Shown in pieces: positions 35,706 to 43,117 of a stretch of DNA of 64,000 nucleotides. The notes beneath the pieces were generated by a model that saw only the letters and a list, made by a program, of their open reading frames with translations, was not told the origin of the DNA and searched no databases. Both the position numbers and the translations under genes were made by a program. The DNA lies in NCBI GenBank assembly GCA_041674745.1, contig JBAYVD010000002.1:62001-126000 (forward strand). Reading direction: 5' to 3'. Origin of the DNA: UBA2040 sp041674745. GTDB lineage: Bacteria > Bacteroidota > Bacteroidia > Flavobacteriales_D > Crocinitomicaceae. Every line of letters begins with the position of its first letter. Within the stretch, counting starts at the first letter, position 1.

Positions 35706-37277
35706 ATGCCTATTCGCATGGTAGATGACGAGCCGAAAAGCAACTCGTCAAACAGATCAAGTTCTAGTAAAAACAAAGGTGTCGGCAGGTTTTCAGGAGG
35801 CGGATCCAACGGTATTCTTGGGAATGTTTTAGGCGCTGCGTTGCCCTATTTACTGAAACGCCCGAAATTGTTGGTCGTATTGGTAATTGTCGGTATTGCT
35901 CTCTATTTCTTTATGGGAAGAGGTTGTTCTGGTTTGCTAATCTCATCCGACACAGTAAGTCAATTCGTGCGCGGAGGTGAATTGGACAAAGAAATCTATG
36001 AAAACACTGAGATTTATGAACCTTTAGCCGACAACAAAAAGAATCCTTTGCCGGAGCGTGTTTCATTGCAAAAGTATTGTCCAATACCGATGAACCAAGG
36101 TCAACAAGGTTCTTGTGTGGCATGGGCTTCTGCGTATGCGGCACGAACTATTTTAGAAGCAGCACGAACGGGCAAAGACCCCAATTCCGTTAAATTTTCT
36201 CCATCGTATTTGTACAACCAAATTGCGTTGGAGGATTGCCAAGGTTCGTATGTGAAATATGCCATGGACAACATGCACGACAAAGGAGCGGTTTCATTAA
36301 AAGATTTCGCGTATGACGACCGCGATTGTTCACGACAACCAACGGCCGACTTGCGTTCCAAAGCAGCGAACTTTAAAATCAAAGGTTTTCAGCGATTGAC
36401 CGAAGAGAAGAAAGGAAAATCCTATGAAATGTTGGGCATTAAGCAAAATTTAGCCAAAGGTTCTCCCGTGGTCATTGGTATGATGGTCGGCGGTTCGTTT
36501 ATGTCGAATATGATGGGGAAAGAATATTGGTTTCCGACCAATAGCGATTATTCTAAAAGTGGTTTTGGTGGTCACGCAATGTGTGTGATCGGTTACGACG
36601 ATTATTTGAACGGCGGATCGTTTCAATTGATGAACAGCTGGGGAACCGACTGGGGCAAAGGTGGATTCGCATGGATTCGCTATGCTGATTTTAAAGAATT
36701 CAATGTGGAAGCGTATGGTTTGTATCCAATGGGCAATGCCGATCGCGTGCAACCCACTTCGTTTTCAGGATCCTTTGGATTGGAATTGAATAGCGGGAAG
36801 AAAACCATTGCCTTGCGTGAGGCAGGAAACAATTATTTTGAAACGACCAACAAGTTGAGTTCAGATGATAAATTCAAGGTTGAATTCACAAATACAATAG
36901 AATGTTACACGTACGTGTTTGGTGAAGAAACCAATGGAACATCCTATGTCTTGTTCCCAAATACGCCGAAGCATTCTCCTTATTGTGGTATTACGGGAAC
37001 CCGTTTATTTCCGAGAGATCAAAGTATGCAGCCGGACAAGATTGGAACAAAAGACAAATTTGCCGTTGTAATTACGCGTGCACCGATCGATTATGACCAA
37101 ATGAACAAAGCCATTACGAGCGCAAAAGGAAATGATTTTCAGTCAAAAATAGAAAATGCACTGGGCAATCAGGTGGACAATGAAATTCGGTTTACCCAAC
37201 AAGGAAATTTGATTCAATTCAATACGGATTTGAACAATACAAAAGCGGCTTTCTTTGTGATCGGCGTGAACAAATAA
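35706..37277 (+). CDS. Membrane-anchored papain-like (C1 family) cysteine peptidase
   Basis: A 523-residue protein: MPIRMVDDEP leader, Ser/Asn-rich linker, one membrane helix (LLVVLVIVGIALYFFMG), then a papain-fold domain at residues ~115-345. The catalytic Cys is in NQGQQGSCVAWASAYA, the His in GFGGHAMCVIGYDD and the Asn in LMNSWGTDWGKGGFAW; all three are present. Residues ~350-523 are a beta-rich extra domain (ETNGTSYVLFPNTPKHSPYC). Papain-fold proteins in bacteria are uncommon but known. Probably faces the periplasm. A 75-residue copy of the anchor is just upstream. Confidence 0.8.
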   Translation: MPIRMVDDEPKSNSSNRSSSSKNKGVGRFSGGGSNGILGNVLGAALPYLLKRPKLLVVLVIVGIALYFFMGRGCSGLLISSDTVSQFVRGGELDKEIYENTEIYEPLADNKKNPLPERVSLQKYCPIPMNQGQQGSCVAWASAYAARTILEAARTGKDPNSVKFSPSYLYNQIALEDCQGSYVKYAMDNMHDKGAVSLKDFAYDDRDCSRQPTADLRSKAANFKIKGFQRLTEEKKGKSYEMLGIKQNLAKGSPVVIGMMVGGSFMSNMMGKEYWFPTNSDYSKSGFGGHAMCVIGYDDYLNGGSFQLMNSWGTDWGKGGFAWIRYADFKEFNVEAYGLYPMGNADRVQPTSFSGSFGLELNSGKKTIALREAGNNYFETTNKLSSDDKFKVEFTNTIECYTYVFGEETNGTSYVLFPNTPKHSPYCGITGTRLFPRDQSMQPDKIGTKDKFAVVITRAPIDYDQMNKAITSAKGNDFQSKIENALGNQVDNEIRFTQQGNLIQFNTDLNNTKAAFFVIGVNK

Positions 37278-37286
37278 TTAGAAAGC

Positions 37287-37326
37287 ATTGCTTTGACTTC
37301 GACTCTGTTCAGCCAAAGCAATCTTT
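37287..37326 (+). terminator. Probable terminator after the cysteine peptidase gene
   Basis: ATTGCTTTG (37287-37295) pairs with CAAAGCAAT (37314-37322), then CTTTT. Confidence 0.5.
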
Positions 37327-37341
37327 TGAACAAAAGAACAA

Positions 37342-37812
37342 ATGAAAAAAGAACTTAGAATTGAATACGATTACTTTGCCAATGTATCGGAATTGTCCGA
37401 TGAAGACCAGAAACATGTGCAGCAGGCTAGGGAAGTGGCGAAAAACGCACATGCTCCGTACAGCCAGTTTTACGTCGGTGCGACCCTGGTGATGGAAAAT
37501 GGAGAAATCGTTTTGGGTTCCAATCAAGAGAATATTGCATTCCCTTCCGGTTTGTGCGCAGAGCGAGTAGCTTTGTTTTATGCCGGGGCAAATTTCCCGC
37601 ATTTAGGTGTAAAAAAATTGGTGGTAGTCGCCAATGGAGATTTGATTCCAAAAGAAGCGGTTTTGTCCCCTTGCGGAAGCTGCCGACAAGTCATGCTGGA
37701 ATCTCAAAATCGACAAGAGCATCTTTTTCCCATTTATTTGATTGGTCAAGACGATAGTGTCCATGTTTTTAACTCGATTTATGATTTAATGCCGATGGCT
37801 TTTGGGAAATAA
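37342..37812 (+). CDS. cdd: Cytidine deaminase
   Basis: A 156-residue homotetrameric-type cytidine deaminase. The active site is CAERVALFYAGANF with the Cys/Glu pair, plus the zinc-binding block SPCGSCRQVMLE. PYSQFYVGATLV and NIAFPSGLCAE are family marks. It converts cytidine and deoxycytidine to uridine forms in pyrimidine salvage. Cytoplasmic. Confidence 0.96.
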   Translation: MKKELRIEYDYFANVSELSDEDQKHVQQAREVAKNAHAPYSQFYVGATLVMENGEIVLGSNQENIAFPSGLCAERVALFYAGANFPHLGVKKLVVVANGDLIPKEAVLSPCGSCRQVMLESQNRQEHLFPIYLIGQDDSVHVFNSIYDLMPMAFGK

Positions 37813-37814
37813 TT

Positions 37815-37845
37815 TTTGTGTCCCCGCAGAAAATCTCTACCTTTG
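37815..37845 (+). promoter_or_regulatory. clpS promoter
   Basis: TTTG at 37815-37818, 19-nt spacer, TACCTTTG at 37838-37845; TSS near 37852, 14 nt before the clpS ATG. Confidence 0.7.
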
Positions 37846-37865
37846 TAAGAATTAAAATAATAAGC

Positions 37866-38138
37866 ATGTCCTTAACGGAAACTTTAGAAAAAACAAGCAT
37901 CTTAGAGCAACTGGTCGAACAAAAGGATTTGATTGTTTACAACGATGATTTCAATAGTTTTGATCACGTGATTGAATCTTTGATAAAAATTTGCGGTCAC
38001 GAATCCATTCAAGCAGAACAATGCACTTGGATTATTCACCACAACGGCAAATGCCAAGTAAAGAGAGGCCCTTTCAAAGATTTGATGCCCATGTGCACAG
38101 GTCTTTTGGAAAGAGGAATTTCAGCAGAAATTGAATAA
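37866..38138 (+). CDS. clpS: ClpS adaptor protein
   Basis: A 90-residue ClpS-family adaptor that would deliver N-degron substrates to a ClpAP-type protease. Core: IVYNDDFNSFDHVIESLIKICGHESIQAEQCTW, with the Asn-Asp substrate-binding pair and the Cys-containing second helix. The start at 37866 (MSLTETLEK) is used because the promoter just upstream ends at 37845; the frame extends further 5' without support. Bacteroidota ClpS proteins are typical of this length. No clpA is adjacent. Confidence 0.9.
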   Translation: MSLTETLEKTSILEQLVEQKDLIVYNDDFNSFDHVIESLIKICGHESIQAEQCTWIIHHNGKCQVKRGPFKDLMPMCTGLLERGISAEIE

Positions 38139-38153
38139 TTTTTTAAATTTCGA

Positions 38154-38183
38154 TTGCAAAGAATGAAAAATACACTATCTTTG
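38154..38183 (+). promoter_or_regulatory. Promoter of the tRNA-Arg locus
   Basis: TTG at 38154-38156, 19-nt spacer, TATCTTTG at 38176-38183. Expected TSS about 38190, giving a 150-nt leader before the tRNA that contains the two tandem repeat units. Confidence 0.65.
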
Positions 38184-38225
38184 CACTCGCAATCGCACTT
38201 ATAGCGATATAAAAAGATTGTAATT

Positions 38226-38339
38226 GGCTTCGTAGCCAATCCGCCGCGGCGGAAGCACTACATAAGCAAATTGAAATAATAAGGCTTCGTAGCCAATCCG
38301 CCGCGGCGGAAGCACTACATAAGCAAATTGAAATAATAA
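38226..38339. repeat. Two tandem 57-bp units carrying a tRNA-Arg 5'-half and a palindrome
   Basis: Two identical 57-bp units (38226-38282 and 38283-38339). Each begins GGCTTCGTAGC, exactly the first 11 nt of the tRNA that follows. Next comes CAA, then TCCGCCGCGGCGGA, a perfect palindrome, then AGCACTACAT, identical to tRNA nt 25-34, and an AT-rich tail. Thus each unit is the tRNA 5' half with the D-arm replaced by a palindrome. The first unit also forms TTGGCT-TCGT-AGCCAA. Confidence 0.9.
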
Positions 38340-38413
38340 GGCTTCGTAGCTCAACTGAATAGAGCACTACATTACGGCTGTAGAGGTTTTAGGTTTGAAT
38401 CCTAACGAGGTCA
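38340..38413 (+). tRNA. tRNA-Arg (anticodon ACG)
   Basis: A 74-nt cloverleaf: acceptor GGCTTCG with CGAGGTC; D-stem GCTC/GAGC; anticodon stem CTACA/TGTAG with loop TTACGGC, anticodon ACG; T-stem TTAGG/CCTAA with loop TTTGAAT; discriminator A, no CCA encoded. It reads CGN codons (ICG after deamination). Two acceptor pairs are wobble (G2-U71, U4-G69), unusual; a GACCTCG 5' strand would pair perfectly, so the 5' end may have been converted by the upstream repeat. Confidence 0.85.
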
Positions 38414-38414
38414 C

Positions 38415-38443
38415 AAAGGCTCACATAAATGTGAGCCTTTTTT
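38415..38443 (+). terminator. Terminator after tRNA-Arg
   Basis: AAAGGCTCAC (38415-38424) pairs with GTGAGCCTTT (38431-38440) with a T run. It starts 2 nt after the tRNA. Confidence 0.9.
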
Positions 38444-38504
38444 ATTTCCCATAAAAACTCTAAGTATTTTGTATTTTTTTTAGAATCAATTACAATGATT
38501 TGTT

Positions 38505-38552
38505 TAGAGGTTTTAGGTTTTCCCGATAGCTATGGGGATAACAAGGTCACAA
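38505..38552 (+). pseudogene. Rearranged tRNA-Arg 3'-half with a palindrome in the T-arm
   Basis: TAGAGGTTTTAGGTTT (38505-38520) is identical to tRNA nt 38381-38396; TAACAAGGTCACAA (38539-38552) matches tRNA 38403-38416 at 13 of 14. Between them the T-loop is replaced by TCCCGATAGCTATGGGGA, a near-palindrome (one mismatch). Not a functional tRNA. Confidence 0.8.
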
Positions 38553-38679
38553 GTAAAAAGTTAAATGGAATGGGTTGTTTTTTTACAATTAGACTATTTT
38601 CACTTGCCTAATAACGAACTTTATTTTCCTCTCTTTCCATTTGCAAAATAATTTTGCAGTATTCTGAAACAGAATCAAT

Positions 38680-38710
38680 GTCCTTTGGTTTGAATCCTGT
38701 TGGAGTCACT
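38680..38710 (+). pseudogene. tRNA 3'-end-like remnant
   Basis: TTTGGTTTGAATCCTGTTGGAGTCAC resembles a T-arm plus acceptor 3' strand. GGTTTGAATCCT is identical to the tRNA-Arg T-arm core, but the T-stem no longer pairs and no 5' half is nearby. Probably another tRNA fragment. Confidence 0.5.
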
Positions 38711-38953
38711 CTAGCAGAGAATCGGTTGAAATTATTTTTGTTTTGAGTTATTTTGGATTCGCTTGGTTTAAGTATGGATTCACAATTGAAACATTTAACG
38801 TTAATTAAATGAATTAACTGAAGTAATTAATATTAATTGTTTTTTTTAATGACATCAAAATAATAGAGCCTATTTCTTGTAGAATCACAAAAGCAGAGAA
38901 AGGGTCAGGGATCAGAGAATCTCGGTCAATTATAGTTGACCAATCCATTTAGT

Positions 38954-39667
38954 TTACCCCAACATCTTCAAGCCAATCATACCAACCAAAAAACCCACAC
39001 TAGCGCCTAAAGCAGGAATCCAGCTTCTTTTTAGTTTGGACATCGGTGCAATGTCTTGGAAAATTAAGTAGATCAATCCGCCGCCTGAAAACAACATGAT
39101 GGAAGCGACAACTCTGGGCATTTCTGATAACCAATAATAACCGGGTAGGGCAGCAAAAACACCAGCAAAGCTTAATATGAAAAGAATCCATAAACTTTTC
39201 CGTACGGAATAATTGGTTTTTAAATCTAAATAGGCATTGAAAGCCTCTGGGAAATTTTGTACGCCAATCATGATGGCGAGCAATATGCCAAGCGTTGGGT
39301 TTTTGGATAAAACGGCGCCCATGGCAATGGCTTGCGGGATGAAGTCGGATAACATGCCTATCAATTGTGCTAGTTTTCCACCTTTTTTCGCTACAAATTG
39401 ATCGAGAAAAAAAAAGCCAATTGTCCCCACTAAAAAAGAGAGAACAACTGGCCCTAATGACAAAACTTCCATTCCTTCGGGAACCAAAACCAATCCAACA
39501 GCTGATAAGAGTAATCCGCCACCAAATGCGATGGAAATGTGAATTACTGCTGCTTTTGTTTCTCCTGTTTGGACGTAATCACCAAAGAAGTGTGATACGA
39601 TTCCGCCCAGGAAAATAGTTGATCCCGAAAGAATGGAAGTTAGAAAAATGAATGATAAATCACTCAC
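38954..39667 (-). CDS. ZIP-family metal transporter with altered metal-site residues
   Basis: A 237-residue polytopic protein with ~8 helices of the ZIP (Zn/Fe permease) fold. Helix IV region SDFIPQAIAMGAVLS and helix V region GVQNFPEAFNAY correspond to the usual HNxPEG-type metal motifs, but His and Glu/Gly are replaced (Q for H, A for G, Q for E). It may carry a different ion or be regulatory. Last gene of a YceI-porin-ZIP operon; it starts on the base after the porin stop. Confidence 0.8.
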   Translation of the reverse strand: MSDLSFIFLTSILSGSTIFLGGIVSHFFGDYVQTGETKAAVIHISIAFGGGLLLSAVGLVLVPEGMEVLSLGPVVLSFLVGTIGFFFLDQFVAKKGGKLAQLIGMLSDFIPQAIAMGAVLSKNPTLGILLAIMIGVQNFPEAFNAYLDLKTNYSVRKSLWILFILSFAGVFAALPGYYWLSEMPRVVASIMLFSGGGLIYLIFQDIAPMSKLKRSWIPALGASVGFLVGMIGLKMLG

Positions 39668-40957
39668 TTAGAAACTGATAGATGCCTCCAAGTTGAATCC
39701 GTTAAATTGAGCACCTGCATAGCGTCCTGTCCAACCATCACCAACATACTCTTGGTTCACGTATTCCGCTTTCACCAAGATGTTTTGCGTTAAGAACCAA
39801 CCAGCTCCGATATTCAATCGATTCAAGGTTAATGTTTTGCTTGCTGTCGTTGTGTTACCAGTAACTGAATTGTATCTTCCTCCAACAAAGAATTTCTCCT
39901 CTTTACCAAAACGATACACCAATTCTGCTGCTATCTGAGTAAAAGATCCTTCTTTGCTTGTAGGTGAAAGTGTTGCATTTCCCATTGCTACCTCGTAGAT
40001 TCCGAAGAATTCAAGTCCTTTGAATTTGATGAATGGATTGAACTGAACCGCTGTTAATTTTGTGAATCGTGCATTGTACCGACCTTCAAAGTCACTTCCT
40101 TGAACAGCACCTGTAGAATCTGGAACTGTTTTCATGATGTTGTAATAACGACCACCGGCACGATCACCACCATACAACCAAGTTCCCGTTGTTTTACCTT
40201 GATTGTCGTAAATGGAACCCGTTAAACGAACTCTGAAATCGTCTGACAATTGTTTGTCATAACCCAATTTCCCGAAGAATGAAGGTTTGTTATCACTTGT
40301 ACCAGTAACCACAACATCTTGATTCAGTTTACCGTTGGTTACCCCAGCAACAAAGATAAATCCTTTTGCTTGTACCGTTACATCAGCGAACGCTTCAGTA
40401 GAGAATGCATCCATGATATAATTTCCAATAAATGGATTGAAAATAGTGCGCGCGTTATCTGATCTTCTGAAATGGGCATCACCATAATTGAACTCATCCA
40501 TACCAATGGTAAGAGTCGTGTATTTCATTACACCATCCAAGAATCCTTGTTTGATGAAATCTAATTTGTCAATTTGGATGTGTCCACCTTTGATCCATGC
40601 TTCATTGTGGTGTTTTGCAGAGAGATAGGTTTTCATGTGCAAACGAACGCCACTGTACAATTGCGCATCAATGTTGAAATTGGCAGATGGCAAGTTGAAA
40701 TTGGAACCTAAATTTACCAAATTCCCTAAGGTATTCGATTGATTGATACTTTGAAATTGCATGGCAAAATCACCACCCACTCGAATTTTGAAACCATCGT
40801 ATTTCACGGAATCATTTTTGGATGTCTCATAAATGTTTAGCCCCGTTTGGTCATTGGGTCTAAAAAATTGGATAGGAGTTCGCTGCGCATACACGTTGGA
40901 CAACGAAAGGGCAAAACAGACGAAACCTGCTATGCGAATTGTGTTAGAACTTTTCAT
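39668..40957 (-). CDS. Outer-membrane porin-like beta-barrel
   Basis: A 429-residue protein with a Sec signal peptide (IRIAGFVCFALSLSNVYAQ) and an alternating strand pattern over the full length (RVGGDFAMQFQSIN; HMKTYLSAKH; LTIGMDEFNYGDAHFRR; NGFNLEASISF). The C-terminal residue is Phe, as in outer-membrane barrels. It resembles Bacteroidota porin/OprP-like families of unspecified solute. Middle gene between YceI and ZIP, so joint transport of a small solute or metal is an inference from context. Confidence 0.8.
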   Translation of the reverse strand: MKSSNTIRIAGFVCFALSLSNVYAQRTPIQFFRPNDQTGLNIYETSKNDSVKYDGFKIRVGGDFAMQFQSINQSNTLGNLVNLGSNFNLPSANFNIDAQLYSGVRLHMKTYLSAKHHNEAWIKGGHIQIDKLDFIKQGFLDGVMKYTTLTIGMDEFNYGDAHFRRSDNARTIFNPFIGNYIMDAFSTEAFADVTVQAKGFIFVAGVTNGKLNQDVVVTGTSDNKPSFFGKLGYDKQLSDDFRVRLTGSIYDNQGKTTGTWLYGGDRAGGRYYNIMKTVPDSTGAVQGSDFEGRYNARFTKLTAVQFNPFIKFKGLEFFGIYEVAMGNATLSPTSKEGSFTQIAAELVYRFGKEEKFFVGGRYNSVTGNTTTASKTLTLNRLNIGAGWFLTQNILVKAEYVNQEYVGDGWTGRYAGAQFNGFNLEASISF

Positions 40958-40988
40958 AATTTTTGGGTTTAAAAAATTGTTTTTACTG

Positions 40989-41786
40989 TTAGTTATTTAC
41001 TTGTATAAGCTCAAAATCGAAATTGACAGTTATTTCATTTCCTACTTTCATAGCCCCCATAAACATAACTGGAGGTTCCATGTTGTAATCTGTCATTTTC
41101 AATTTTTTAGAAACTGTTAGTCTTAAATCTCCGTTCGCCAACCTTTTTCCAGTTGCGACTATATAAGCTGTTTTGGTGGTTCCAGCCATGCTCAATTGAC
41201 CTGAGGCATTTAAGGTAACTTCACCAGTTTCACTCGTTTTAATAAATACATTGGTAAATGAATACGTGATGTAGGGATTTTTATCCGCATGAAAAGTTTC
41301 ATACGTCTTGTTGTCCATTTTATCACCCTCAGTGCTTTTAATTCCTTTTACTAAAACTTTAATTTCAGCATCTTGAATTTTTGTAAAAACATCACCTGTT
41401 AATTGAAATAAACCTTTGCCATCAATTTTGGTGATTTTTGATTCCCAATCGTGTAGGGTGGAGGTGCCATGAATGGTGGCTTTGTATAATTTCAATGTAA
41501 ATCCAACCATTTCCAAACTTTGTGGTGCATCAATGGTTGCATTTGCAGCCAATTCAAAAGACTCCATGTCTGTTAATAAATCAATTGGATTGCCGTTTAA
41601 ATTCATGGCCAAAAGACCATCCGCTTCGCTTGTTTGATTCAAGTTAACTTGTTCTGTGCCATTTAGCGGCATTGTGATTTCCACTTTTGTTTCATCCAGC
41701 ACCTTTTGGGTGGCTGATTCGGCTGTTTGCGCAAAGGAAATGGTTGCGGCCGTTGTTGCGAAAAATACTAGTAAAGTTTTCATCAT
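40989..41786 (-). CDS. YceI-like lipid-binding periplasmic protein
   Basis: A 265-residue exported protein. After the signal peptide (MMKTLLVFFATTAATISFAQ) comes an ~80-residue extra N-terminal part, then the YceI lipocalin-like barrel (GTSTLHDWESKITKIDGKG ... STEGDKMDNKTYETFHADKNPYITYSF ... LSMAGTTKTAYIVATGKR). YceI proteins bind isoprenoid or amphipathic lipids. First gene of the operon with the porin and ZIP genes; promoter has a Crp/Fnr-like site. Confidence 0.88.
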   Translation of the reverse strand: MMKTLLVFFATTAATISFAQTAESATQKVLDETKVEITMPLNGTEQVNLNQTSEADGLLAMNLNGNPIDLLTDMESFELAANATIDAPQSLEMVGFTLKLYKATIHGTSTLHDWESKITKIDGKGLFQLTGDVFTKIQDAEIKVLVKGIKSTEGDKMDNKTYETFHADKNPYITYSFTNVFIKTSETGEVTLNASGQLSMAGTTKTAYIVATGKRLANGDLRLTVSKKLKMTDYNMEPPVMFMGAMKVGNEITVNFDFELIQVNN

Positions 41787-41850
41787 TTATTTTTTTAGGT
41801 AGGAAAGTTGTATTTATTTAATCTGTTTCAACAGTCCCATAATTACACTA

Positions 41851-41894
41851 CAAATCTAGGGTAGGTGCTTCTGTTTAAAAATGATTTAAATCAT
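41851..41894 (-). promoter_or_regulatory. Crp/Fnr-type operator and activated promoter of the YceI-porin-ZIP operon
   Basis: On the minus strand, TAGATTTG (41858-41851) is a good -7 element, but no -33 TTTG is present. Instead a perfect 14-bp palindrome, ATGATTTAAATCAT (41881-41894), contains TGAT-N4-ATCA, the Crp/Fnr core. Its centre is ~41.5 nt upstream of the expected TSS (~41846), the class II activator position. Confidence 0.6.
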
Positions 41895-41983
41895 GTAAAA
41901 GGAGTACTTTTATTATGTTTCGGGTCATTTACAAACCAATGCCTCGAATTACACATACAAGACATTGGTTGATTTACAGCTAT

Positions 41984-42217
41984 TTAATTGTTTAAAATGA
42001 TTTTTAATGCTTTCTCTTCAGCCGCATTGCCAAAGACTTCATATGCTTTGATTATGTCGTCCAATTTAAATCGGTGCGTAATCAAATCCTCTGGTTTGAT
42101 TTTTCCTGATTCAACTGTTTTCAATAACATAGGTGTTGTATTCGTATTCACCAATCCCATCGTGATGGTGATGTTTTGAATCCACAATTCTTGATCAAGT
42201 AAGGATGTGTTGTACAA
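41984..42217 (-). pseudogene. C-terminal remnant of a zinc-dependent alcohol dehydrogenase
   Basis: About 77 residues that match the end of a medium-chain alcohol dehydrogenase (WIQNITITMGLVNTNTTPMLLKTVESGKIKPEDLITHRF ... AYEVFGNAAEEKALKIIL). A stop codon sits three codons before the apparent TTG start (after residues P-E), and the ~270-residue catalytic and Rossmann parts are missing; nothing upstream resembles them. Probably a deletion remnant. Confidence 0.7.
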
Positions 42218-42518
42218 TTCGGGTTAAAACTTGCATGATTTGAAACTAACTAAGTAGTTTAATAACAATTACTTGAGTTATGTAATTATTATTTAGAGTC
42301 TAATTCAACACGTAAATTCATCGTAGCTTGTTGTATACGTTCAATTTAACTCTTGTTAAAATGAAGTGTCGCTAGAGAATTGGCTTTCTTTCTGTATCTT
42401 TATATCTCTGGAGAAATGTAAATTGACCAATATGACAATTATTAATTATTGTTGCGTAACTTAACATTAATTCAGTTGCAATTTGTTGATAATGAATTAA
42501 CTGTGAAAAAAGTTAGCA
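42218..42518. other. 301-bp intergenic, no clear content
   Basis: AT-rich. It has no convincing open frame, RNA gene or hairpin. A TATCTTTA-like element near 42393 could belong to the next gene, but lies ~115 bp upstream. Confidence 0.4.
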
Positions 42519-42968
42519 ATGATAAATTTTACCAAAAAAATACACGTTCGAAATGTTTTTCCCAAAATTTATTTTGAAAGCCTAAAAAGTATTTTGGTCA
42601 TTGAAAAGAACAACGTAGACTATCTAGGCATGAGATTAACCTTTTCAAGAATTCGGCTTTTAAGGGATTCCGTTTCTGGCAGTGGGTCCACTCGAAGAAC
42701 ACAATATAGAGGTTCTGTTTCTATACTGGATGACAATAAAACGATTGTTTTAAAAATTAATTTTTTGTTAGAATTGGTTTTGGCGGCAATAGTTTGCTTT
42801 TTAGCAGCTGTTTTGCTGTTATTTATCCGTCCTGAAATTAAACTAGCCCCTATGGTTATTGTTTACTTTTCCGTAGTTTCATTGTGGTATGGATTTTCCG
42901 TCTATTATACTTTGTTGAAATTCAGTAATTTTCTGATTCAGCCATTTGATGAAAATCATAAATTATAA
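42519..42968 (+). CDS. Two-helix membrane protein of unknown function
   Basis: A 149-residue protein with a soluble basic N-terminal ~80 residues (RRTQYRGSVSILDDN) and two membrane helices (NFLLELVLAAIVCFLAAVLLLFI and LAPMVIVYFSVVSLWYGFSVYY). No known domain recognised. The start at 42519 is the first ATG and is preceded by an AT-rich region. Isolated between an alcohol dehydrogenase remnant and the M1 peptidase gene. Confidence 0.55.
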   Translation: MINFTKKIHVRNVFPKIYFESLKSILVIEKNNVDYLGMRLTFSRIRLLRDSVSGSGSTRRTQYRGSVSILDDNKTIVLKINFLLELVLAAIVCFLAAVLLLFIRPEIKLAPMVIVYFSVVSLWYGFSVYYTLLKFSNFLIQPFDENHKL

Positions 42969-43117
42969 AACACAATCAACTCTCTTTTCATTCAACAATT
43001 TTGATTGTTCTGTCTTTTGGTTGCTCTTAGCTAACAAATTTCTGAGGACTTAAGAAAAATGGATCAGAATGAATTAAACTGATTTAATACATTTTGAATG
43101 GACAACTTAATTGATGC

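Larger units (their letters stand above)
38444..38953. other. 510-bp non-coding stretch holding tRNA fragments
   Basis: No open frame looks real. It holds the two tRNA-like fragments listed separately, an AT-rich stretch near 38790-38850, and an inverted repeat GGTCAA-N6-TTGACC (38924-38941) just after the ZIP stop codon, which lacks a T run and is not a clear terminator. Confidence 0.6.

Noticed and set aside
38226..38339. Tandem repeats read as a CRISPR array
   Set aside because: Only two directly adjacent identical units without variable spacers, no cas genes, and the unit matches a tRNA half.
38924..38941. Inverted repeat after the ZIP gene as terminator
   Set aside because: GGTCAA-N6-TTGACC has no T run on either strand; left as an unexplained palindrome.
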